From positions 1-64,000 of the forward strand of contig CAZJUJ010000005.1 of assembly GCA_964549135.1 (NCBI GenBank): a DNA stretch of 64,000 bases, read 5' to 3'. Both the position numbers and the translations under genes were made by a program. The notes below the pieces were generated by a model. That model was given only the letters and a program-made list of their open reading frames with translations, had not been told where the DNA came from and ran no database searches. Below are positions 1 through 7,044 of the stretch, piece by piece (within the stretch, counting starts at the first letter, position 1; each line of letters begins with the position of its first letter). Source of the stretch: RUG563 sp964549135. Its GTDB lineage: Bacteria; Bacillota; Clostridia; Christensenellales; Aristaeellaceae.

Positions 1-379
1 GCGGGAGGATGCTTTTGAGTCAAAAGCACCCTCCCGAAAACCGGCTCTGGATGGAGCATGGGTGAATCTTGCCAAGATGAATGCCAGGGCAGCAAAAAAG
101 AAAAGCAACATTGAAAACAGCAGCAATGTTTCCGCATTTGGTAGAAGCATTGCTGTTTTGTTTCTTACAACCTGTTTTCTTTTGCTTCACGGGCGTTCAA
201 CCTGGCTTTTCCTATTGTCTGTTTTCTTTTGTTTCACTGGCGTTCAACCTGGTTTTTCCTATTGTCTGTTTCCTTTTGCTTCACTGGCATTCAACTTTGT
301 TTTTTTCTTTTTGTTTCATCCAGAGTTGGTTTTCGGGAGGGTGCGGGAGGGTGCTTTTGACGCAAAAGCATCCTCCCGC
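1..379. repeat. Palindromic intergenic element, copy 1
   Basis: The ends (1-53 and about 318-379) are inverted copies of one another. Each end contains its own hairpin, GGGAGGATGCTTTTG against CAAAAGCATCCTCCC. Inside lie further inverted pairs: GAATGCCAG near 80 against CTGGCATTC near 284, and AGCAATG against CATTGCT around 121-154, so the whole unit can fold into one long cruciform. The right half carries a 47-bp tandem repeat starting at 172, 219 and 266 (third unit partial). The left edge may extend beyond the window. Four related copies occur at 3531, 26300, 42560 and 45513. It lies upstream of the YlbJ-like gene. No coding capacity is credible, although frames stay open through it. Confidence 0.85.
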
Positions 380-428
380 AATATTTTTCCCCTCTCCCGT
401 GCATATGCTTGGGTGGGAGGGATGGCGG

Positions 429-1256
429 ATGCGGCTGACGGCGGCGGCCTTTGGGGCTTTAGCGGGGGCGATGCTGGTTTTTCCGGGGGCGGCGGCGGAG
501 GCGGCGCGGGCGGCGCTTTTTCTGTTTGCGCGGGCGGTGGCACCGGTGCTGGGGCCGTTTATGGCCTGCATGCTGATGGTTTCCTCCCGTTTGCGGGGCG
601 GCATGGCGGCAAGGATAGGCCTTGCCTGGCTCTGCGGCTCTCCGGGCGGGGGGAGGATGCTGCTGCTGATTCATCCCCGGGGCGGGCTGGCCATGCGCTG
701 CGCCGCCCTGACGGGCACCATGAGCCCCATGTTTTTTCTGGGGAGCATTTCCGGCTGGGTGCAGAGCAGCCGCGCCGGGGCGCTGCTTCTCTTCTGCCAT
801 ATTGCCGGGGCGGCGCTGCTGGGGCTATTGCTGCCCGGGAGCGGGGCAGGGGAGGGCGAAGCGCCCCGCCCGCTGCCTTTGGGGGCGGCCCTGGGGGAAA
901 GCGCCCGGGCGCTGCTTTCCATTGCGCTTTGCATGATGCTGGGCTGCACGGCGGCGGAAATGGCCCGGTGCGCCCTGCCCCGGCTGCCGGAGAATGCGGC
1001 GATTTTCCTGCAATGCGTGCTGGAGGTTACCACCGGGGCGGAAAGAATCGCCGCTTTGGAAACGGAACTTCGGCTGCCGCTGCTCTGCGCGGCCTGCTCC
1101 TTTGGCGGGCTTTCGCTGCTGATGCAGAACGCCGCCGTCTGGCAGGAGGCGGGGGTGGGCCCGGGCCGGCTGCTCCTGCTGCGGCTGGGCCACGGGACGA
1201 TTTCCTTTGCCTTGTGCCGGACGGCGCTGCTGCTTTTCCCGGCGCTGGGAATATAA
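429..1256 (+). CDS. YlbJ-like integral membrane protein (short, divergent)
   Basis: A 275-aa hydrophobic protein with several membrane segments. A glycine-rich stretch at about residues 55-130 reads like the gate domain of sporulation membrane protein YlbJ: a region with SPMFFLGSI followed by two further helices. Bacillus YlbJ is about 400 aa, so this one is clearly shorter. The start is the ATG at 429, nine bases after GGGAGG; an in-frame ATG at 405 is possible. The frame also runs open upstream through the palindromic element, but that part is repeat, not gene. In the YlbJ family the role is in spore cortex formation; applying that here is inference. It is convergent with the exoprotein gene at 1318. 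Confidence 0.5.
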   Translation: MRLTAAAFGALAGAMLVFPGAAAEAARAALFLFARAVAPVLGPFMACMLMVSSRLRGGMAARIGLAWLCGSPGGGRMLLLIHPRGGLAMRCAALTGTMSPMFFLGSISGWVQSSRAGALLLFCHIAGAALLGLLLPGSGAGEGEAPRPLPLGAALGESARALLSIALCMMLGCTAAEMARCALPRLPENAAIFLQCVLEVTTGAERIAALETELRLPLLCAACSFGGLSLLMQNAAVWQEAGVGPGRLLLLRLGHGTISFALCRTALLLFPALGI

Positions 1257-1297
1257 AAAAACAGGCCCCCGGCATCGATGGGATGCGGAAGGCCTGC
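1254..1297 (-). terminator. Intrinsic terminator of the peptidoglycan-binding gene
   Basis: Read on the minus strand, CAGGCC pairs with GGCCTG (1291-1296 with 1262-1267) around a GC-rich loop and is followed by seven Ts. It also overlaps the end of the converging YlbJ-like gene. Confidence 0.7.
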
Positions 1298-1317
1298 GGG
1301 ATGATGGCATGCGTTTT

Positions 1318-2574
1318 TTACCAGGTGGCGTTCATGGCCCGGCTGACGGCGTTCTGATGGGCCTCATCCACCCGATTGGTTTCGTGGGTGCGGCTCTTGT
1401 AGAAATGAATGCAGAAATGGCCGCTGAAATTATTGCCGGAAATGGTGCTGGTGCCGTGGGGCATGCCATTCATGGAGGCGGCGTAGACATGGCCATTGTA
1501 CATGACCAGAATGGCCCGTCTGGCCCAGCTCCAGGAGCCGCCGTAAATGGCCTTCATGGCGGCGGTATCGGCGGCGGTCAGGGGCTCGCCGTCCAGATGA
1601 TTGGCCCCCGACCAGCGCCTGACCCGAAAGGTTTTGCCGGTCTGCACATCCTTGACGGTAATGACCGCGCCCTTGGGGATGACGCTGCTGCCGCCGTTAA
1701 ACCAATCCAGCCGCTCGGTTTCATAGGTGTAATCGGCGGCGTTTTTGCCAAAGAGAGCCTTGATGGTATCATTGCCCGCCACGCCATCTTGGGTGAGGCC
1801 CTTTGCCTTCTGGAAGGCCTTGACGGCGGCAACGGTTTTATCGCCGTATTTGCTGTCGATGGCGGCGGTATAGTAGCCCTTGATTTTCAGCGCCTGCTGC
1901 AGGGCCAATACATCCTTGCCGCTGCTGCCCTTTCGGGAGGTGCTGGGCACGGTGATCTGGGAGATTTTCGTGATGCCGTTCATTTGCGGATCGGTGGAAA
2001 CGGTGGTGGTTTTCACCTCGCCAAAGAGCTTGAGGATGGTGGCGTAATCGGCCTTGCCGGTCTGGGGAAGGCCCATGGCCTTCTGATAGGCCTTGACGGC
2101 GGCAACGGTTTTATTGCCGTATTTGCCGTCCACCACATCGGTAAAATAGCCCTTGATTTTCAGCGCCTGCTGCAGCTTTTCCACATCCTTGCCCGAGGAG
2201 CCCTTCTGGGTATAGCCCGGGGCATCGCCCAACTGGGATATTTTGGTGGCGGAGGCATAGCTGCTGCTGCTGGCGGATGTGCCCAGGGCCGCCTTGGCGG
2301 AGGCGGAAAGCGTGACATATTTCTGCATCACATAGCCGCTCTTCCCATTATAGCTGACCTTGTAAAAATTGCCGCTGACCCCCGTCACCGTTACCTTGGT
2401 ATTCTTGGCAAGGCGGCAGTGGAAGAGGCTATCGGTATTGGGCTTCATGCGGAAAAAGACATCCTTTTCGTTGATCACGCCGCTGTAGCTGGCGGCGGCC
2501 AGCGCGGTGGGAAGCAGCCCCAGAATCAGAATGGCCGCAAGCAGCATCGCCAGGATGCGCCGATGAATGCTCAT
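1318..2574 (-). CDS. Secreted SH3 / double peptidoglycan-binding protein with conserved C-terminal domain
   Basis: A 418-aa exported protein. Residues 1-27 form a Sec signal peptide ending in ALAA. An SH3-like segment follows (about 30-90, VFFRMKPNTDS...GYVMQKYV). Then come two PG_binding_1 domains (about 125-185 and 215-275) with repeated KGSSGKDV..LQQALKIKGY motifs. A C-terminal domain (about 285-418) contains GHFCIHFYKSRTH and a WSWARR motif. This architecture is common in Clostridia; the C-terminal domain is often His-rich and may be a wall hydrolase, but I cannot assign a reaction. The start is preceded by AGGAGG. Probable promoter at 2613-2641. Confidence 0.85.
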   Translation of the reverse strand: MSIHRRILAMLLAAILILGLLPTALAAASYSGVINEKDVFFRMKPNTDSLFHCRLAKNTKVTVTGVSGNFYKVSYNGKSGYVMQKYVTLSASAKAALGTSASSSSYASATKISQLGDAPGYTQKGSSGKDVEKLQQALKIKGYFTDVVDGKYGNKTVAAVKAYQKAMGLPQTGKADYATILKLFGEVKTTTVSTDPQMNGITKISQITVPSTSRKGSSGKDVLALQQALKIKGYYTAAIDSKYGDKTVAAVKAFQKAKGLTQDGVAGNDTIKALFGKNAADYTYETERLDWFNGGSSVIPKGAVITVKDVQTGKTFRVRRWSGANHLDGEPLTAADTAAMKAIYGGSWSWARRAILVMYNGHVYAASMNGMPHGTSTISGNNFSGHFCIHFYKSRTHETNRVDEAHQNAVSRAMNATW

Positions 2575-2612
2575 GCTTCATTGAACCTCCTGTTCCAATG
2601 GAATACAGGTAT

Positions 2613-2641
2613 ATTTTATTACAAAAATGTTAAAAAATCAA
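2613..2641 (-). promoter_or_regulatory. Sigma-A promoter of the exoprotein gene
   Basis: On the minus strand: -35 TTGATT, 17-bp spacer, -10 TAAAAT, in an AT-rich stretch between divergent genes. Confidence 0.6.
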
Positions 2642-2778
2642 TACACAATCTTCATATTTTACAGTTGTTGCAGAAAAAACTTTTTGCCGCCGGGAAAAGC
2701 GGCCCGGGCGGCAGGAGGCGGCGGGAAAAGGGCGTATTCATTCAGGGAGAAAGAAAAAGCAAGGATGGAAACGCCCGC

Positions 2779-3594
2779 ATGCAATTGTATCGCCAGATCA
2801 TCGAGGGGAAATTTATCGCCCGGCCCAATCGCTTTATCGCCCAAGTGGAAACGGCGGCAGGCGTGGAAATATGCCATGTGAAAAATACCGGGCGATGCCG
2901 GGAATTGCTGGTGCCGGGGGCGCGGGTGTATCTTGCGGCGGCGGAGCGGCCCGGCCGAAAAACCCGCTGCGATCTGGTGGCGGTGGAAAAGGGGACGCGG
3001 CTGATCAACATGGATAGCCAGGCCCCCAACCGCATCGCGGCGGAGGCCATGCCCCGGCTGCTTCCCGGGCTTACGCTGCTTCGGCCCGAAACGGCCTTTG
3101 GCCAATCCCGATTGGATTTTTACGCCGAGGCCGGGGAGAGAAAGCTTTTTATCGAGGTGAAGGGCGTTACCCTGGAGCAGGAGGGGCTGGCCCTTTTCCC
3201 GGATGCGCCCACGGAGCGGGGCATCCGCCATCTGCGGGAATTGGAAAAATGCAGGGCGACGGGGTATGAGGCGCTGCTGCTCTTGGTGATCCAGATGAAG
3301 GGCATCCGGGCCTTTGCGCCTAACTGGGAAACCCATCCCGCCTTTGGGGAGGCGCTGCTCCATGCCCGGGAGGCCGGGGTGCGGCTGCTTGCGTATGATT
3401 GCCTGGTCACGCCTTCCTCCATGACGCTGGATGCGGAAATCCCCGTGCTTTTATCATACGCCGCTGCCCGGCAGGGGGTGCCCGTCCCGGATGCGGCGGG
3501 AAACGGGGGACGGAAAGGGACGGGATTTTTGCGGGAGGAGACTTTTGAGTCAAAGGTCCCCTCCCGCACCCTCCCGAAAACCAGCTCTGGATGA
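2779..3594 (+). CDS. sfsA: SfsA family DNA-binding protein/nuclease homologue
   Basis: Sugar fermentation stimulation protein family. Visible family features are the N-terminal RPNRFIAQVE, the HVKNTGRCRELL motif (about residues 33-44), SRLDFYAE, LFIEVKGVTL and FPDAPTERG-RHL. The family has about 230 residues. Here the reading frame continues to 271 aa, and roughly the last 24 residues are encoded by palindromic element copy 2 (from 3531), which also provides the stop codon. The start chosen is ATG 2779; the ribosome site is weak (AAGGA about 14 bases upstream). The family fold is nuclease-like; its biological role is poorly defined. Confidence 0.85.
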   Translation: MQLYRQIIEGKFIARPNRFIAQVETAAGVEICHVKNTGRCRELLVPGARVYLAAAERPGRKTRCDLVAVEKGTRLINMDSQAPNRIAAEAMPRLLPGLTLLRPETAFGQSRLDFYAEAGERKLFIEVKGVTLEQEGLALFPDAPTERGIRHLRELEKCRATGYEALLLLVIQMKGIRAFAPNWETHPAFGEALLHAREAGVRLLAYDCLVTPSSMTLDAEIPVLLSYAAARQGVPVPDAAGNGGRKGTGFLREETFESKVPSRTLPKTSSG

Positions 3595-3826
3595 AACATG
3601 GCTTACTTTCACATGGTTGAATGCCAGTGGAGCAAAAGAAGAATGAGCAGTAAGAAAGAAAATAGCAATGCTCTATCAAACACGGGAGCATTGCTGTTGT
3701 TTTTCCAATTGTTATTCGTTTTTGCTGATCTGGCATTCAATTTGGCAGGAACCCGCCATGAACCATCCAGAGGCGGTTTTCGGGAGGGTGCGGGAGGGTG
3801 CTTTTGACGCAAAAGCATCCTCCCGC
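3531..3826. repeat. Palindromic intergenic element, copy 2
   Basis: A 296-bp member of the five-copy family, with inverted terminal ends and a central pair AGCAATGCTC / GAGCATTGCT (about 3663-3696). In the left end hairpin the arm reads GGAGACTTTTG against CAAAGGTCCCC, where other copies have GGATGCTTTTG against CAAAAGCATCC. Two base pairs have therefore changed on both arms together. Outer flanks are also inverted (ACGGGG...ATTTTT on the left, AAATATTTTCCCCGTC on the right). It overlaps the 3' end of sfsA and lies between it and the converging GDPD gene. Confidence 0.85.
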
Positions 3827-3858
3827 AAATATTTTCCCCGTCCTCCCGTTTCCCCGTC

Positions 3859-4052
3859 TTACAGGTGGCCCATTTTGGCGGAGGAGGGCTTTTCAAACTG
3901 GGGCTGAAGGCGGGTCTGGGGATCGGGGACGGAGAATTCCGCAGTGAGGAATGCGCCGTTCAGACCCTCGCTCCGGGCGAAGAGGGTGAATGCAGTGGGG
4001 GTGCCCGGCGCAGCCTCCCGGGTACGCACGGCGATGCTGATTTTCCCGGCGT
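3859..4052 (-). pseudogene. Possible 3' gene remnant
   Basis: Read on the minus strand, this stretch keeps one open frame of about 64 codons with codon use typical of the window (for example KISIAVRTREAAPGTPTAFT). It ends in TAA right at the outer flank of element copy 2. It has no ribosome site or good start and begins in a different frame from the end of the GDPD gene. I read it as the leftover C-terminus of a lost gene, but it may be chance. I do not recognise a family. Confidence 0.3.
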
Positions 4053-4055
4053 AAT

Positions 4056-4775
4056 TTATTCCAGAATATTGCTGGTGATATAATCCACGCCCCAGGAAAC
4101 CAGCCTTTCCGCCGCCTCGGGGTCATCGCAGGTCCAGCAGTTGATCCGGATGCCCTTTTCGTGCAGCCGATGCACCCATGTTTCCGTCAGCGCCGGATAA
4201 TAAACATCCAGATCCATCTGCTGCCGGCAGAGCAGCGCCAGCAGCTCCTCCGTGATTTCCCCCACCAGATACTGGCAGGGCTGCTGGGGCAGAAGGACGC
4301 GCAGGGAAAGCAGATTTTCCAGAGAGAAGGAAATGAAGGTGATGTGATCCAGATAATCCTCTGCCCGGATGATATCGATGATCCGGGCGATATCCGCCGG
4401 GTCAAAGGCGTTTTTCAGCTCCAGCACCCCGATTTTCTCGTATTTTTTGCAGAGCTGCACATATTCCTGCAGGGTGGGGATGCGCAGATCGCTGCGGCCC
4501 TTTTGGCCATCCGTATCGCACAGGATCAGGCCGCGCAGGGTATCAAAGGTGGTCTGCTCCACGGTCATCTGATCAATGGCCACCCGGCCCGTGGTATCAT
4601 CATGAATGCAGACGAATTTCCCATCCAGGGTGCGATGCACATCGGTTTCGATGCCGTAATAGCTGCGATTGCCCGCCGCCACAAAGGCCGCGCAGGTATT
4701 TTCCTTTTCAATGCCGCTCAGCCCGCGATGGGCCACCATGCGGGTCTGCCGATGCTGAATTGTGATGGAATGCAT
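4056..4775 (-). CDS. Glycerophosphodiester phosphodiesterase
   Basis: A 239-aa cytoplasmic GDPD with a TIM-barrel fold. Catalytic and metal motifs are visible: AHRG near residue 14, ETDVHRT near 40 and HDD near 54, followed by a downstream ELK and a terminal YITSN typical of the family. It hydrolyses glycerophosphodiesters to glycerol 3-phosphate and an alcohol. There is no signal peptide. The start is preceded by GAGGAAA. The gene is monocistronic, with a consensus promoter at 4846-4874, and is divergent from the isomerase gene at 5022. Confidence 0.9.
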   Translation of the reverse strand: MHSITIQHRQTRMVAHRGLSGIEKENTCAAFVAAGNRSYYGIETDVHRTLDGKFVCIHDDTTGRVAIDQMTVEQTTFDTLRGLILCDTDGQKGRSDLRIPTLQEYVQLCKKYEKIGVLELKNAFDPADIARIIDIIRAEDYLDHITFISFSLENLLSLRVLLPQQPCQYLVGEITEELLALLCRQQMDLDVYYPALTETWVHRLHEKGIRINCWTCDDPEAAERLVSWGVDYITSNILE

Positions 4776-4845
4776 GGCTGTTTTCCTCGTTTCCTTGATT
4801 TTTTGCGGGGCGGATGAGCCGTCCCCTGAAATAATCGCTGCTGAC

Positions 4846-4874
4846 ATTATACCCTGATTTCCGCCGCTTTTCAA
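4846..4874 (-). promoter_or_regulatory. Sigma-A promoter of the GDPD gene
   Basis: Minus strand: -35 TTGAAA, 17-bp spacer, -10 TATAAT. Confidence 0.75.
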
Positions 4875-4951
4875 TGCCTTTTGACGGATTTTCGGCAGGG
4901 CGCGCCGCCTGAAAAGGCCTGGATCCAGGCCGAAAGATGGGGGATTTATTC

Positions 4952-4980
4952 TTGTTTGCAGGCGGTATTTATGGTATACT
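4952..4980 (+). promoter_or_regulatory. Sigma-A promoter of the isomerase/phosphodiesterase pair
   Basis: -35 TTGTTT, 17-bp spacer, -10 TATACT, about 40 bases before the start at 5022. Confidence 0.7.
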
Positions 4981-5021
4981 GGAGGGGAATTAATATGATG
5001 TGCGCATGGAGGGGAATCACG

Positions 5022-5816
5022 ATGAAGCTTTCGTTTTCCACGCTGGGCTGCCCGGACTGGGATTTGCAGACCATTGTATCCTCCGCCCGGGAGATGGGCT
5101 ATGACGGCGTTGAAATCCGCGGGATTCAGGGGGAAATGCGGGCGGACAGAATTTCCGCCTTTAGCGAGGAAAACCGGGGGGAGACGCTGAAAAAATTTGC
5201 GGATGCCGGGCTTTCTCTGGTGGCCTTTGGTGCTTCTGCTAACTTCCATGCGCCTGCCCGGCTGCCGGAAAGCATGCTGGATGGCTTTGCCGCCGTGGAT
5301 CTCTGCGCCGCCTGCGGCATTCCCTTCGTTCGGGTTTTCGGCGATGTGATTGAGAATGCGGCGGAGGAAACGGAGATTCTGGAGCGGGCCGCCGCGGGCA
5401 TCCGGCTGCTCTGCGATTATGCCAAGAACCGGCAGGTGCAGATTCTTCAGGAGGTACACGGCAATTTCAACGTGGCGGAGCGGCTGATCCGGCTGCATGA
5501 AATGGTGGGCCGGGAAAATTACGGCATTCTTTGGGATGTGGCCCACAGCGACCGGGTATACGGCGATGAGTTTCTGCCGTTTTATCAGGCGATTCGCCCC
5601 TGGATTCGTCATGTGCATATCAAGGATCTCCGCCGCGGGGCGGGCCTCTGCCCGGTGGGGGAGGGGGATATTCCGCTGAAAAAAATCATCGCGCAATTGG
5701 AAAATGACGGCTATCAGGGCTTCTATTCTCTGGAATGGGAGAAAAAATGGCATCCCGATCTGGCGGAGCCCGAAATTGTTTTCCCCGCCTATGTGCAGTG
5801 GATGCGCGGGCTGTAA
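5022..5816 (+). CDS. Sugar phosphate isomerase/epimerase (xylose isomerase-like TIM barrel)
   Basis: A 264-aa protein of the AP-endonuclease-2-like TIM-barrel family (COG1082). It begins MKLSFSTLGCPDW. Metal-ligand positions are visible as LQEVHG (about residue 147), WDVAHSD (about 172), HVHIKD (about 198) and SLEWE near the end. The substrate cannot be told; relatives act on keto-sugars, inosose or tagatose-type substrates. The chosen start at 5022 has GGAGGGG upstream; an open frame upstream lacks support. It is followed after 49 bp by the YfcE-like gene, probably cotranscribed. Confidence 0.8.
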   Translation: MKLSFSTLGCPDWDLQTIVSSAREMGYDGVEIRGIQGEMRADRISAFSEENRGETLKKFADAGLSLVAFGASANFHAPARLPESMLDGFAAVDLCAACGIPFVRVFGDVIENAAEETEILERAAAGIRLLCDYAKNRQVQILQEVHGNFNVAERLIRLHEMVGRENYGILWDVAHSDRVYGDEFLPFYQAIRPWIRHVHIKDLRRGAGLCPVGEGDIPLKKIIAQLENDGYQGFYSLEWEKKWHPDLAEPEIVFPAYVQWMRGL

Positions 5817-5865
5817 GGCGCGGCCCGGAAGGGCGCCTGCCATTTTCTAAAGGAGGAAGACCGCT

Positions 5866-6408
5866 TTGAAATTCTGCATTGCATCGGATATCCATGGCTC
5901 GGCCTATTATTGCCGGCAGCTTCTTTCGCTGTATCGCCGGGAGGGGGCGGAGCGGCTGCTGCTTCTGGGGGATATTCTCTATCACGGGCCGCGCAATGAT
6001 CTGCCCCGGGAGTATGCCCCCAAGGCGGTGATTGAAATGCTCAATCCCCTCCGGGACGCCATTTTCTGCGTGCGGGGCAATTGCGATACAGAGGTGGATC
6101 AGATGGTGCTGCAGTTTCCCATCCTGGCGGATTATGCCCTGCTGCAGGCGGGGGAGAGAATGATCTTTGCCACCCACGGCCATCAGTTTCATAAGGATCA
6201 TCTGCCGCCGCTTAAAAAGGGCGATATTCTGCTGCACGGGCATACCCATGTGCCCAAATGCGAAACGCACGAGAATTATGTGTATCTGAATCCCGGCTCG
6301 GTTTCCATCCCCAAGGAAATGTCGCCCCACGGCTGCATGTTCTGGGATCAGGGAAAAATGCAATGGAAAACCCTGGAGGGAGAAACCTACATGGAATATA
6401 TCCTGTAA
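5866..6408 (+). CDS. YfcE/MJ0936-type metallophosphodiesterase
   Basis: A 180-aa calcineurin-like phosphoesterase. Metal-binding motifs run in order: SDIHG (residues 7-11), GDILYHGPRN (34-43), GNCD (about 71), ATHGHQ (about 105) and GHTHVP (about 126). E. coli YfcE hydrolyses phosphodiesters such as artificial substrates, and the physiological substrate is unknown. The start is TTG at 5866 behind AAAGGAGG; no in-frame ATG competes. It ends at a strong terminator. Confidence 0.88.
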   Translation: MKFCIASDIHGSAYYCRQLLSLYRREGAERLLLLGDILYHGPRNDLPREYAPKAVIEMLNPLRDAIFCVRGNCDTEVDQMVLQFPILADYALLQAGERMIFATHGHQFHKDHLPPLKKGDILLHGHTHVPKCETHENYVYLNPGSVSIPKEMSPHGCMFWDQGKMQWKTLEGETYMEYIL

Positions 6409-6426
6409 AGCCGCAGGAAATGAAAA

Positions 6427-6471
6427 AGGCCCTTCGCATCCCCATTGGGACGGCGAGGGGCCTGTTTCTTT
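6427..6471 (+). terminator. Intrinsic terminator
   Basis: The stem AGGCCCTTCGC / GCGAGGGGCCT is followed by GTTTCTTT. A-rich bases upstream may let it work for the converging Dabb gene too. Confidence 0.75.
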
Positions 6472-6485
6472 GGTCTTTGGCGGGC

Positions 6486-6788
6486 TCAGCACTCAAAATC
6501 CAGGCACAGCCGGGTCTTGGTGTAGGGGCGCACCTTGCCGTTGGCCACCGCCACATGGGCGGGATGCACGGCGTAGCCCTTGAGGGCCGCTTCGTCTTCC
6601 ATGACGGAATAGAGCATCAGATCGGCATTGGAGGAAGAAAGGCCCTCCGTCTGCACCTGGATTTCCATTAGGCCGGGCACCTGGCCCTTGAGGCCCTCCA
6701 GGCCCTCCTTGATGCCTTTTTTGATTTCGATTTTTTCCGCTTCGGTCAGCTCATCCTTGAGCTGCCAGAGAATAATATGCTTGACCAT
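6486..6788 (-). CDS. Dabb (stress-responsive A/B barrel) family protein
   Basis: A 100-aa small dimeric barrel protein: it opens MVKHIILWQLKDEL, has a central GLMEIQVQTEG, and ends HPAHVAVANGKVRPYTKTRLCLDFE. The family is widespread and its function mostly unknown; some members are cyclases or stress proteins. The ATG at 6788 is chosen over the one at 6797 because AAAGGAG is correctly spaced only for the former. Confidence 0.8.
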   Translation of the reverse strand: MVKHIILWQLKDELTEAEKIEIKKGIKEGLEGLKGQVPGLMEIQVQTEGLSSSNADLMLYSVMEDEAALKGYAVHPAHVAVANGKVRPYTKTRLCLDFEC

Positions 6789-6901
6789 GCTTCGCATCTC
6801 CTTTGCATTGATGGGGGTCTGGATTCATGATACCGCATCGGGCGGGGGAAGTCAATGGAAAAATGGCGGCGGCTCTTTTCCGCCCAGGGCCCGGGATGCG
6901 C

Positions 6902-6930
6902 TTGCAGGAAGGCAGGGAACCTGCTATAAT
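6902..6930 (+). promoter_or_regulatory. Consensus promoter of the ClC leader
   Basis: -35 TTGCAG, 17-bp spacer, -10 TATAAT. Transcription would start near 6937, about 108 bases ahead of the ClC gene. Confidence 0.8.
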
Positions 6931-6933
6931 ACA

Positions 6934-7017
6934 GGGCGGCAGGCCCGGCCTCCGCCTGAGCCTGCGAAAAATAGACCGGCGAGGGGGATATTTTCTTCCG
7001 GCGGTCTGTTTTTTCGG
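6934..7017 (+). promoter_or_regulatory. Structured leader with terminator-like hairpin (possible attenuator)
   Basis: Directly after the promoter, GCAGGC pairs with GCCTGC across 6938-6965. A second hairpin follows (AGACCG at 6973-6978 with CGGTCT at 7002-7007) and then a run of six Ts. This would stop transcription before the ClC gene at 7045. I looked for the fluoride (crcB) riboswitch core and did not find it. Confidence 0.5.
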
Positions 7018-7044
7018 CAAAAAACGAATGCAAAGAGATGATGG

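Noticed and set aside
81..428. Long N-terminal extension of the YlbJ-like frame
   Set aside because: It runs through the palindromic element and its 47-bp repeats; the ribosome site supports the start at 429.
6934..7044. Fluoride (crcB) riboswitch before the ClC gene
   Set aside because: The conserved core and pseudoknot sequences are not seen; only generic hairpins are present.
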